From assembly GCF_003858535.1 (NCBI RefSeq), contig NZ_RQTJ01000033.1, positions 1 through 32,991 on the forward strand: a stretch of 32,991 bases of DNA, read 5' to 3'. The first letter of the stretch is position 1; every line of letters begins with the position of its first letter. The notes beneath the pieces were generated by a model, which was not told the origin of the DNA, did no database searches, and was given only the letters and a program-made list of their open reading frames with translations. This DNA comes from Paenimyroides viscosum. Lineage in GTDB: Bacteria > Bacteroidota > Bacteroidia > Flavobacteriales > Flavobacteriaceae. Below are positions 23,957 to 30,815 of the stretch, in pieces. Position numbers and translations under genes: made by a program.

Positions 23957-24266
23957 CCCGATCTATTTTATTTGGGTTTTGACGGGTATCGAAAACATCG
24001 CCAATTTTTATCAGCATTTCATCGTCATCAATTGAATAAATGATTTTGTAATTCAACGCTAACATATAGTGATATGTAATTAATCTGTGCTGTAAAGTAG
24101 GTTCTTTTTGTCCGATTTTTGGATTGTTGAGTACAATATCCGGAGCTAAAAGTATTTTAGTAATAATTTCTAAAGCAACTTTTGAAGTTGCTTTTTGCGT
24201 GTAATAATTGAAAATAACATCAATCTGTTTTTCAGAAAATGCAGACCACACAATTTTATAGTTCAC
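23949..24266 (-). CDS. RelE/ParE-family toxin
   Basis: 105 residues. The plan KIVWSAFSEKQIDVIFNYY, LNNPKIGQKEP, YHYMLALNYKIIYSIDDDEMLIKIGDVFDTRQNP is typical of the RelE/ParE superfamily (type II toxins that cut mRNA on the ribosome or poison gyrase). The DVFDTRQNP end is characteristic of the ParE-like branch, so a gyrase target or mRNA cleavage cannot be told apart. It starts 3 nt after the antitoxin stop, so the two form one operon. The stop and last residues lie in the left direct repeat. Confidence 0.85.
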   Translation of the reverse strand: MNYKIVWSAFSEKQIDVIFNYYTQKATSKVALEIITKILLAPDIVLNNPKIGQKEPTLQHRLITYHYMLALNYKIIYSIDDDEMLIKIGDVFDTRQNPNKIDREK

Positions 24267-24269
24267 CGC

Positions 24270-24500
24270 TTAGTATTTTGAAAGAAGTTCAGCGGTTGTT
24301 TTAAACTTGTTGTTTTCAAAATCTTTTTCCGATTGTAAAATACGTTCGTTTAATTCCTCCACAGTAAAAGGCTCAAAATCTTTTTCAGATTCTGATTGTT
24401 TCGCATTTCTTAAAAGTTTTTCAAATTGAGAGATCATTTCTTCGCTTTGAAGTTTAAGAAAAGCCTGTACAAATTCTATTTTTCTTGTTTGTAAGTCCAT
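24270..24500 (-). CDS. Antitoxin partner of the RelE/ParE toxin
   Basis: 76 residues, acidic, mostly helical: QTRKIEFVQAFLKLQSEEMI, then a KDFEPFTVEELNERILQSEKD segment. Short acidic proteins with a FTVEELNERI-like middle part are usual immediately upstream of RelE/ParE toxins in Bacteroidota. A DNA-binding N-terminus is not obvious, so autoregulation is only assumed. Starts at the ATG at 24500, 22 nt after a -7 box. Confidence 0.75.
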   Translation of the reverse strand: MDLQTRKIEFVQAFLKLQSEEMISQFEKLLRNAKQSESEKDFEPFTVEELNERILQSEKDFENNKFKTTAELLSKY

Positions 24501-24522
24501 GGTTTTAAAACTCTTTGCAATT

Positions 24523-24530
24523 CAAATTTA
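24523..24530 (-). promoter_or_regulatory. -7 box for the toxin-antitoxin operon
   Basis: Read leftwards the bases are TAAATTTG, matching TAnnTTTG, 22 nt before the antitoxin ATG. It shows that the cassette brings its own promoter. Confidence 0.45.
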
Positions 24531-24576
24531 CGAAAAAAAATCAGATAATTAAAAAACATCAATTATGAATGATTCC

Positions 24577-24602
24577 CTTAAGGCAATTTATCTTTTATTT
24601 TT
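24577..24602. repeat. 26-bp direct repeat, right copy = 3' end of the patatin gene
   Basis: The right copy is the last codons and stop of the patatin-like gene (24578-24580 is the stop). The two copies are 646 bp apart in the same orientation and enclose the toxin-antitoxin pair. Confidence 0.9.
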
Positions 24603-25366
24603 TCGAAGTTCTTTTTTGCTTCCTGATAACCGATGTCAAAAATTTCGTCCATTCTTTTTTTCGATGTTTCAAAGGTGCTGTAATTTGCAAGAGCTTCGGG
24701 CTGAATATGCCAGTCACACAATTCGTTTTGCGGAAAAGTATTCTGCATCATCATAATTTCAAAAGCGCGTAATGCAACCGATTTTATTGATGTAAACCGA
24801 GTTTGATTATACATTAACACCGGATTTACATTGCTGCCAATTAAAAAATCGCAACGCCCCTGAATGGTATTTACCGGATAATTATTTAAAATACCGCCGT
24901 CGCTGTACACTTTATTGTTGATAATTACCGGTGAAAATACTCCAGGAAATGCGCTTGATGCCAATATTGCCGATACTACTTTTGTGTTTTTATGAAAGAT
25001 TTTTAATTTACCGCGTTCAATTTCGGTTGCCGAAATATACAGTTCAACATCTAAATCTTTAATGGTTTTGTCGCCAAATTCTTTATCAAGATAGCGTGCA
25101 AACTGATCGGCATCTAAAAAACCAGCCTTTTTAAAAGATAAATGCGTCCAACTGAACAAACTTACCGATTTAAAAAAAGTAAGTATGCTTTTAGGTTTCA
25201 TTCCATTGGCATACAATCCGCCAACAATAGATCCTGCGCTTGTTCCCGATATAATTTCCGGAAAAATTTCTTGCTCGTTTAAAAACTGTAACACACCGGC
25301 ATGGGCAATTCCTTTGTGACCGCCGCCCGATAATGCCAAACCGAAAACGGTTGAATTGTTATTCAT
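24578..25366 (-). CDS. Patatin-like phospholipase (RssA-like)
   Basis: 262 residues. Patatin fold: oxyanion motif ALSGGGHKGIAHAGVL (about 11-26), nucleophile Ser43 in GTSAGS, catalytic Asp156 in YSDGG. It is the cytoplasmic short patatin type (no signal, no barrel). It hydrolyses acyl esters of lipids; the exact substrate is unknown. Its 3' end, residues KIKDKLP, is the right copy of a direct repeat. It is divergent from the thioredoxin-like gene, 47 nt between starts. Confidence 0.88.
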   Translation of the reverse strand: MNNNSTVFGLALSGGGHKGIAHAGVLQFLNEQEIFPEIISGTSAGSIVGGLYANGMKPKSILTFFKSVSLFSWTHLSFKKAGFLDADQFARYLDKEFGDKTIKDLDVELYISATEIERGKLKIFHKNTKVVSAILASSAFPGVFSPVIINNKVYSDGGILNNYPVNTIQGRCDFLIGSNVNPVLMYNQTRFTSIKSVALRAFEIMMMQNTFPQNELCDWHIQPEALANYSTFETSKKRMDEIFDIGYQEAKKNFEKIKDKLP

Positions 25367-25389
25367 TATTTTTTGTAACGTTAAATCGT

Positions 25390-25397
25390 TATTTTTG
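25390..25397 (+). promoter_or_regulatory. -7 box for the thioredoxin-like gene
   Basis: TATTTTTG matches TAnnTTTG, 16 nt before the ATG at 25414. A TTTG lies only 14 nt upstream, too close for a standard -33 element. Confidence 0.4.
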
Positions 25398-25413
25398 TAT
25401 AAAAATACAAATT

Positions 25414-26019
25414 ATGCAGGCAATATTTCAAAAAGCAATCGAAAATTCGATGTCTTATAACGATTATTTAAATTTGATCGACCAAAAAATTAACGAGAAC
25501 AGTTCAACAGGACACGAGCAAAACGAGATGCTTACGGATTTTACAAAACTGAACCGTGCCAGAATGAAGCGTTTAGATAAAACCCAGCAAATACTTCCGG
25601 AATTAGAAAATCTTACAAAGCAAATTTCTGAAAAACAGATTTGGATTGTACTTACAGAAAGCTGGTGTGGCGATGCTGCACAGAATGTTCCGGTAATGCA
25701 AAAGCTTGCAGAAATTAACCCACTAATTGATTTGCGCTTGGTTTTACGCGATGATAATGAGGAGTTAATGCAACAGTATTTAACTAATGGCGGAAAATCG
25801 ATTCCTAAATTAATCGCTGTTTCTGCCAATTTAAATAAGGAATTGTTTACTTGGGGACCGCGCCCTGCAACTGCACAGGTTGAAGTAAAACGACTGTTAG
25901 ATGAAAACGGAGGTTTTAACGACAAAGTAAAAGAAGGTGTACAAATTTGGTACAACAACGATAAAGGAATTTCTATGCAGAATGAACTGATTGATCTATT
26001 AAAAAACGCAGCTAATTAA
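25414..26019 (+). CDS. Thioredoxin-family protein with single active-site Cys
   Basis: 201 residues from the ATG at 25414; an upstream in-frame start (25333) would cross the patatin start region and is rejected. The thioredoxin-like part begins near 75: WIVLTESWCGDAAQNVPVMQK, with one Cys (Cys85) in WCGDA where thioredoxin has WCGPC. SIPKLIAV holds the cis-proline, and FTWGPRPATAQ follows. It fits the Thioredoxin_9 family (PF14595, from memory), whose substrate is unknown. No signal peptide. A terminator starts within its stop. Confidence 0.8.
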   Translation: MQAIFQKAIENSMSYNDYLNLIDQKINENSSTGHEQNEMLTDFTKLNRARMKRLDKTQQILPELENLTKQISEKQIWIVLTESWCGDAAQNVPVMQKLAEINPLIDLRLVLRDDNEELMQQYLTNGGKSIPKLIAVSANLNKELFTWGPRPATAQVEVKRLLDENGGFNDKVKEGVQIWYNNDKGISMQNELIDLLKNAAN

Positions 26020-26029
26020 GCTGCGTTTT
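26003..26029 (+). terminator. Terminator overlapping the thioredoxin-like stop codon
   Basis: An 11-bp stem (AAAACGCAGCT at 26003-26013, complement 26019-26029) with a 5-base loop holding the TAA stop (26017-26019). Confidence 0.75.
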
Positions 26030-26043
26030 AAGATTTATATATT

Positions 26044-26119
26044 GTCATTCAGAGTGAAATGAAATGTAACGATGAATCTCATTAAATTACTACTGAGATT
26101 CCTCCTTCGTCGGAATGAC
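26044..26119. repeat. Intergenic stem-loop repeat with GTCATTC/GAATGAC ends
   Basis: 76 bp bounded by GTCATTC (26044-26050) and GAATGAC (26113-26119), with an inner pair GAATCTCA and TGAGATTC around a short AT-rich loop. The outer motif and the GAATCTCAT block recur at 9017-9045. Between genes on opposite strands (+ then -). Confidence 0.65.
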
Positions 26120-26162
26120 AAAATAATGGTAGTTTTTATTGTAGTTTAGAAGGACTTTCGAA

Positions 26163-26765
26163 TTAATTCTTTTTAACATAAACACTTCCTTCAGTAAAAC
26201 CGTTTTGTTTAACAAATTTTCTAAACTGTTTTTTAGAAAGTTTAAAAGTTGCTGGGCGAATAGTATCTACAACTGTTTCGGTTAATTCTGCCAGCGTATT
26301 AATTTCTTCTTCTGTACGAATATCGTTTAAGGAAACAATGTTGTTTTTAAATTTTAATTTGGTAACATTCCAGTTTTTATCTTCGTTTGCAATATTTAGA
26401 AAATAATAGCCTTTCAATTTTCTTAAAATATCATTTTGTTGCAGATTAAAAATCGTGTCGGTTACATTATAACTCGCAATAAACAAGGTGTCGTTTAGTT
26501 TTTTCGATGTTAATTCTATTTCCTGCTGAATTTTTAAAAGATCTTTTTCTGATAAGGTATCTCTAAAGTACTGTGTACTTAAAATTAATTCTTTTTGAAT
26601 AACTAAATCGGTATCTGTTTCGTAATTGTGATACGTTCCAATCATTTTGTTGGGAAATGCAGATTGATCTTTTGTATTTGCTGGTTGTGCTTCGGTAAAA
26701 TTAGCTAAGGGCTTCTTGCACGAAGCCAGTGCGCAAAAAGAAACAAGTAGAATAAAGTTTTTCAT
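26163..26765 (-). CDS. Predicted lipoprotein of unknown function
   Basis: 200 residues. Signal peptide MKNFILLVSFCALASC, with a canonical lipobox LASC and lipid Cys16. The rest is soluble and charged with no motif I can name (KLNDTLFIASYNVTDTIF, ETVVDTIRPATFKLSKKQF, FVKQNGFTEGSVYVKK at the end). The KQFRKFVKQNGF portion suggests a small conserved C-terminal domain. It is 132 nt downstream of the cupin-type gene with a hairpin between, so it is probably a separate unit. Confidence 0.7.
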   Translation of the reverse strand: MKNFILLVSFCALASCKKPLANFTEAQPANTKDQSAFPNKMIGTYHNYETDTDLVIQKELILSTQYFRDTLSEKDLLKIQQEIELTSKKLNDTLFIASYNVTDTIFNLQQNDILRKLKGYYFLNIANEDKNWNVTKLKFKNNIVSLNDIRTEEEINTLAELTETVVDTIRPATFKLSKKQFRKFVKQNGFTEGSVYVKKN

Positions 26766-26807
26766 AAATGTGTTTTTAGTTTTTTCTTAAATAACTGTTT
26801 AAAAACT

Positions 26808-26876
26808 GTCAGGTCGAGCGTAGTCGAGACCTTTTTGTTGGTTGTTGGGTTGCATCTCGACTTCGCTCGATGTGAC
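26808..26876. repeat. Two facing TCGAGCG-type repeats forming a long hairpin
   Basis: GTCAGGTCGAGCG (from 26808) and its near complement ending CGCTCGATGTGAC (to 26876) form an imperfect 22-bp inverted repeat (3 mismatches) around about 25 nt. Each half is itself partly self-complementary (GTCGAG/CTCGAC). It lies after the cupin gene and may act as its terminator. Confidence 0.7.
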
Positions 26877-26897
26877 AAAATTATTGACAATTTAAGA

Positions 26898-27761
26898 TTA
26901 TTTCAGCAAAGCATTCGTGCGTCTGATTGCTTCGGCATCTTTATAATCTAACCACTGTTGTCCTTTTGTTTTACGCATGTAATTATCGTAATATCTGTTG
27001 AAAACTACATTCTTTAAACCGTTGAACAAATTTTTTGGTCTGCCTGCCAACGATCGTAGACTTAACGAGAATCCTGGCGTTTGATACTTCATGTAATGCC
27101 ACCAACCTTCGGGCATATACAGCATTTCGCCGTGTTGCAATTGCGTAATGTACGGATTTACCTTTTTAAGTGCCGGAAAGCGGTCAAAATCCGGATTGTC
27201 AAAATCTATTTCTTCATGACAAATCCACGAATACGGTAAACGATACATGTATTTTGTTTCTTTAGGATCTACCAGTACGCACTGTTTTTTTCCATCGAAA
27301 TGAAAATGGAAAATATTTGGGAAATCAATATCGTAATGCATGAAAACCTTGGCATTCTCGCCACCAAAAAATACCAACGGCAAATTTTTAAGCAACCTGA
27401 TGCCTAAATCCGGCCAACGCATATCGTCTTTCATAGACGGAGCATCTTTCATAAGGTTGTACAGAAAAATACGTAAATCGGTCGGACCTTTTTCTAAAAT
27501 ATCAATGTATTCTGCCATTGTCATTTTAAAATCGGGCTCATTTACTTTTTTGGTATAATCGGTTTTTCTACTGTCGTAAAGCGGAACTGTTTTATCGCCG
27601 GCAATTTCTTTAATAAAGTCTAAATTCCATTTGGTAAATGCAGGCCAGTCTTCAATTTGATTGGTAATTACCACAGGTCTCTGCTTTTTGTAGTAATTCT
27701 CTATGAACTCTTTTTTCGTAAGCTTTGTTACGCGTTCAATCTCTGTATAATTAAAACTCAT
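26898..27761 (-). CDS. Cupin_8/JmjC-like Fe(II)/2-oxoglutarate hydroxylase-type protein
   Basis: 287 residues. Cupin fold with metal ligands His142-Tyr-Asp144 (FMHYDIDFPNIFHF) and His222 (PEGWWHYM), an HxD...H triad, and a Lys region KKQCVLVDP after the first motif. RPVVITNQIEDWPAFTKW opens the family. Relatives include factor-inhibiting-HIF-type asparaginyl and ribosomal protein hydroxylases; the target here is unknown. Cytosolic, no signal. The SLSLRSLAGRP end of the core fits Cupin_8. Confidence 0.8.
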   Translation of the reverse strand: MSFNYTEIERVTKLTKKEFIENYYKKQRPVVITNQIEDWPAFTKWNLDFIKEIAGDKTVPLYDSRKTDYTKKVNEPDFKMTMAEYIDILEKGPTDLRIFLYNLMKDAPSMKDDMRWPDLGIRLLKNLPLVFFGGENAKVFMHYDIDFPNIFHFHFDGKKQCVLVDPKETKYMYRLPYSWICHEEIDFDNPDFDRFPALKKVNPYITQLQHGEMLYMPEGWWHYMKYQTPGFSLSLRSLAGRPKNLFNGLKNVVFNRYYDNYMRKTKGQQWLDYKDAEAIRRTNALLK

Positions 27762-27847
27762 ACTTAAATTTTAGCTTAAATACTATGACGTATAAAAGTA
27801 GTGAATTTAAAGATTTGTTGTTTTTTATTGAACTTTTTTTTAACAAT

Positions 27848-27876
27848 AAATCCTTAGTTTTTCAGGCTAAGGATTT
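27848..27876 (-). terminator. Hairpin after the PEP mutase-family gene
   Basis: A 10-bp stem (AAATCCTTAG at 27848-27857, complement 27867-27876) has a 9-base loop. No good T tract follows read leftwards, so its terminator role is uncertain. It lies 28 nt past the stop of the gene. Confidence 0.45.
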
Positions 27877-27904
27877 AAATAGTTTATTACCACAGATTCT
27901 GTGA

Positions 27905-28663
27905 CTATTTTAATGATTTTGTATTCATTAAATCATCAAAGGCTTTATTGGTAGCTGCGGTTATTTTTGCATGAATTCCGTTACCGTAACTTACTCTATG
28001 TACACCCAAAGTAGCAAATTCTTCATATGTTTTCAAGCCGTCTTTCATAAAAACGTTTAATGGAAGTTGCGTGGTTTCTAAAACCGCTTTAATGTCTTCA
28101 TCGGTATTTATCAATGGAACAAAAAATCCGTCGGCACCCGCAGTTTCGTAAGCTTTAATACGCTTTAAAGTTTCGTTGATGGCATCGGCATGTTTGGTTG
28201 TGTAGGTATCGATACGTGCATTTATGTAAATATCTTTCCCTTTTGATTGAAGATGCGATTTTATGGCTTTGATTTTATCAGTCAAAACAGAAACATCACC
28301 TAAAGATCGATCTTTTCCGTTGGTTAAACCATCTTCCAGATTGATTCCTAAAATACCGGCATCAACCAATTTTTCTACATTTTTGGCAACCTGTTGCGGA
28401 TCATCAGAATATCCTGATTCAAAATCGGCAGAAACCAATAATGAAGTAGATTTTGCAATTTTTTCGATCATAAAAAACATTTCTTCAAACGGAATATTCT
28501 CACCGTCTTCGTACCCCAAAATATTCGCGATAGCATGGCTTGATGTTCCTATTACCTGAAAACCCGATTTTTCGGCAGATTTACTGCTAATGGCATCCCA
28601 CGTATTGGCAATTAGTAACGGTTGATTTTGGTTGTGTAACGATTTAAATTTGTCTAAACTCAT
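27905..28663 (-). CDS. Isocitrate lyase/PEP mutase-family protein
   Basis: 252 residues, TIM-barrel. Seen: LIANTWDAISSKSAEKSGFQVIGTSSHAIAN (substrate-side loop), VSADFESGYSDDP for the metal-binding region, GINLEDG, and INARIDTY. The catalytic Cys loop of isocitrate lyase (KKCGH) is missing, so it is not an isocitrate lyase; the family includes carboxyvinyl-carboxyphosphonate-type mutases, oxaloacetate decarboxylases and 2-methylisocitrate lyase relatives. The reaction is not known. A single gene. Confidence 0.8.
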   Translation of the reverse strand: MSLDKFKSLHNQNQPLLIANTWDAISSKSAEKSGFQVIGTSSHAIANILGYEDGENIPFEEMFFMIEKIAKSTSLLVSADFESGYSDDPQQVAKNVEKLVDAGILGINLEDGLTNGKDRSLGDVSVLTDKIKAIKSHLQSKGKDIYINARIDTYTTKHADAINETLKRIKAYETAGADGFFVPLINTDEDIKAVLETTQLPLNVFMKDGLKTYEEFATLGVHRVSYGNGIHAKITAATNKAFDDLMNTKSLK

Positions 28664-28875
28664 AGCTTTATAATTTTCTTGTTCCTTATAAATTTACGGT
28701 TTTTTCAATTGATATAAAAAGGAGTTTATCAAACAAAACAATTTTTTAACGTTTGACCTTTTATAAAATCATATCAATTTCGGTAAAAGAAACGCTCGGC
28801 AGTGCTACTTAAATTTACGAAAAAAATACTTAAATCGCTATGTTATTTGTCATGATTTTTTTGATTGATGCGCAA

Positions 28876-28883
28876 TAGATTTG
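28876..28883 (+). promoter_or_regulatory. -7 box for the CBS-domain gene
   Basis: TAGATTTG matches TAnnTTTG, 35 nt before the ATG at 28919. The upstream open frame from 28865 would cross it and is rejected. Confidence 0.45.
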
Positions 28884-28918
28884 TTCTAAAGATAAATCAA
28901 ATTTTAAATAACGCAATT

Positions 28919-29338
28919 ATGAAACAAAGAGTTCCTGTGTCACAAATTATGACCAAAAATTTAGAAACATTAACCACGAATCAATCACTTTACGAAGCAG
29001 AAAGTTTATTCAAAAAGCACAACATCAGACATATTCCGGTTGTTGATGGAAAATCAATTGTAGGCGTTTTAAGTTATTCCGACCTGTTGAAAATAAGTTA
29101 TGCGGATGTTAATGACAACGAAGATACGGTTGAATCTGTTGTGTACGATATGTTTACAATTCCGCAGGTTATGGCGAAAGTTCCGTTGACGGTTACGGTT
29201 GATGCTACGGTAAAAGAAGTAATTGAAATTTTGGCAAAACAGACATTTCATTCGCTTCCGGTTGTTGAAAACGGCAATGAACTGGTTGGTATTGTCACCA
29301 CTACCGATTTATTAAACTACTTTTTAGAGCAATATTAA
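28919..29338 (+). CDS. CBS-domain pair protein
   Basis: 139 residues from the ATG at 28919 (MKQRVPVSQIM). It is two CBS domains: first about 7-65 (IMTKNLETLTTNQSLYEAES, IRHIPVVDGKSIVGVLSYSDLLK), second about 78-137 (PQVMAKVPLTVTVDATVKEV, FHSLPVVENGNELVGIVTTTDLLNYF). CBS pairs bind adenosine nucleotides such as AMP, ATP or c-di-AMP. No other domain is present, so it may act through a partner not seen here. A stem-loop element follows it. Confidence 0.85.
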   Translation: MKQRVPVSQIMTKNLETLTTNQSLYEAESLFKKHNIRHIPVVDGKSIVGVLSYSDLLKISYADVNDNEDTVESVVYDMFTIPQVMAKVPLTVTVDATVKEVIEILAKQTFHSLPVVENGNELVGIVTTTDLLNYFLEQY

Positions 29339-29348
29339 GATAAGTTGG

Positions 29349-29457
29349 GCTGTCTAAAATATTCGCTTGTCAAGCTGAACTTGATTCAGCTTCTCATTAA
29401 ATTGATAATAAGATTCCGGATCAAGTCCGGAATGACATAAAAAATGTTTTAGACAGC
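29349..29457. repeat. Double stem-loop intergenic element, copy 2 (best conserved)
   Basis: Outer 11-bp perfect repeat GCTGTCTAAAA (29349-29359) and complement (29447-29457). Inside, GTCA (29369) then stem AAGCTGAA with loop CTTGA, then TTCTCAT, a spacer, stem ATTCCGGA with loop TCAAG, and TGAC (ends 29436). The two loops are exact complements of each other. Between convergent genes (CBS gene and YiiX-like gene). Confidence 0.85.
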
Positions 29458-29459
29458 TT

Positions 29460-30080
29460 TTACATTTGAAACACTTTCAAAGTGATTTTTTTATCAAGAC
29501 TCATTCCGCCTGGGTTACATCCTGGTTTTCCTTCGGGAATTTCTATTCTGCGTTTTGCAAAATGTTCTGTCCAAACAGGAAAAAAGTTATCCGATTTTGG
29601 CTCTTTATACGTCATTGGAAATAACTTAAAAAACGGTTTGTTTTTATTGGCGAATTTAAAGGCATCATAAATCAATTCTGAACAATAATATTTACCGTTA
29701 TCGTATAAAAAATCATCATCATACGGAACGCCTAGATTTTCTTCGCAAAACGAAATAGCTTTTGGAATTAAATAAAGATGTTTACGCTTTAATGTACCTA
29801 CATAAACCGTGTTTTTTGTGTAAGACAAAAAATCTTTAAGCGGTGTTTTTACTACAGATTTTCCAATAGCTTCGTACACATAAAATTCATTTTTTGCTGT
29901 TGAAACAACCAACCCCATGTGATTAAAATCGTTGTTTTTATAGCCGTTTGTAACTGCGTTAATGGCATTACACATGTCGCCGCAATTTATATTGATAAAC
30001 AGCAGATCGCCATTTTTTAATTCGGTTTTTTGAGCAAAAGCTGATAGAGTAAACAATAAAAAGAATAGAATGTTTTTCAT
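29460..30080 (-). CDS. YiiX-like cysteine hydrolase (NlpC/P60-related)
   Basis: 206 residues from the ATG at 30080; a TTG two codons upstream is ignored. Signal peptide MKNILFFLLFTLSAFAQ, then the family pattern: GDLLFININCGDMCNAI, His54 in NHMGLVV, and Cys133 in GKYYCSELIYDAF, the catalytic pair of the YiiX/YebB-like branch of the NlpC/P60 superfamily. It would act in the periplasm, probably on an amide or ester linkage in cell envelope material; the substrate is unproven. Starts 5 nt after the truB terminator. Confidence 0.75.
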   Translation of the reverse strand: MKNILFFLLFTLSAFAQKTELKNGDLLFININCGDMCNAINAVTNGYKNNDFNHMGLVVSTAKNEFYVYEAIGKSVVKTPLKDFLSYTKNTVYVGTLKRKHLYLIPKAISFCEENLGVPYDDDFLYDNGKYYCSELIYDAFKFANKNKPFFKLFPMTYKEPKSDNFFPVWTEHFAKRRIEIPEGKPGCNPGGMSLDKKITLKVFQM

Positions 30081-30084
30081 AAGC

Positions 30085-30110
30085 AAAAAAGAAGCTTATT
30101 CGGCTTCTTT
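30085..30110 (-). terminator. Terminator overlapping the truB stop codon
   Basis: An 8-bp stem (AAAGAAGC at 30088-30095, complement 30103-30110) has the truB stop in its 7-base loop, and read leftwards is followed by a T run. It should insulate the YiiX-like gene from the ftsX-truB operon. Confidence 0.75.
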
Positions 30111-30815
30111 AAAATTTAAATTATATATTTTCTCAAAGGCTAACGGCTCTATGGCATCAGCAACAGAAAAATCGCCTATTTTGGTTCTTCGCAATGCGGT
30201 TAAATGTCCGCCTGAATTTAAGGCTTTTCCAAAATCGAAAGCTAAAGATCTAATGTAAGTTCCTTTGCTGCAAACTACTCTGAAATCAATTTCGGGTAAG
30301 GCAATTCTTGTGATTTCAAACTCGATAATTTCAATTTTTCTTGATGCAATTTCAACTTCTTCGCCCGCACGCGCATGTTCGTACAAACGTTTGCCATCTT
30401 TCTTTAAAGCCGAAAAAATAGGAGGGAACTGATCTATAACTCCAATAAATTTTTTACGGTTTTCTTCTATTAGTTCGTTCGATATATGATCGATAGGAAA
30501 TTCCTGATTAATTTCGGTTTCCAAATCGTATGACGGTGTAGTTGCACCAACAGTAATAGTTCCAGTGTATTCTTTAACCTGACCTTGTAGTTCTGCAATT
30601 CGCTTAGTGAATTTTCCGGTACAGATAATTAAAAGTCCCGATGCTAAAGGATCCAACGTTCCCGCATGACCAATTTTGAACTTTTTAGGAAGATCTAAAT
30701 TTTTTAGTAACGCGTATTTTATTTTGTTTACCGCCTGAAAAGAACTCCAAGATAACGGTTTGTCTATCAGTAAAATCTGTCCTTCCAGAAAATCTTCCTT
30801 TGATAATTTCTGCAT
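30096..30815 (-). CDS. truB: tRNA pseudouridine(55) synthase TruB
   Basis: 239 residues, Bacteroidota-length TruB. Motifs: LLIDKPLSWSSFQAVNKIKY, the catalytic Asp in GHAGTLDPLASGLLIICTGKFTK, and GTYIRSLAFDFG. It makes pseudouridine 55 in the T-arm of tRNA. ATG overlaps the uppP stop (TAATG), so the two are coupled. Confidence 0.96.
   Translation of the reverse strand: MQKLSKEDFLEGQILLIDKPLSWSSFQAVNKIKYALLKNLDLPKKFKIGHAGTLDPLASGLLIICTGKFTKRIAELQGQVKEYTGTITVGATTPSYDLETEINQEFPIDHISNELIEENRKKFIGVIDQFPPIFSALKKDGKRLYEHARAGEEVEIASRKIEIIEFEITRIALPEIDFRVVCSKGTYIRSLAFDFGKALNSGGHLTALRRTKIGDFSVADAIEPLAFEKIYNLNFKEAE

Noticed and set aside
23690..24035. Rightward open frames over pyrH and the toxin 3' end
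   Set aside because: They are shadows of pyrH and its flank, with no family features and no promoter.
24565..24772. Small rightward frames over the patatin 3' end
   Set aside because: They lie antisense to the patatin gene and have Cys/Phe-rich, shadow-like composition.
27905..28663. Calling this gene isocitrate lyase (aceA)
   Set aside because: The KKCGH catalytic loop is missing and the protein is much shorter than isocitrate lyase.
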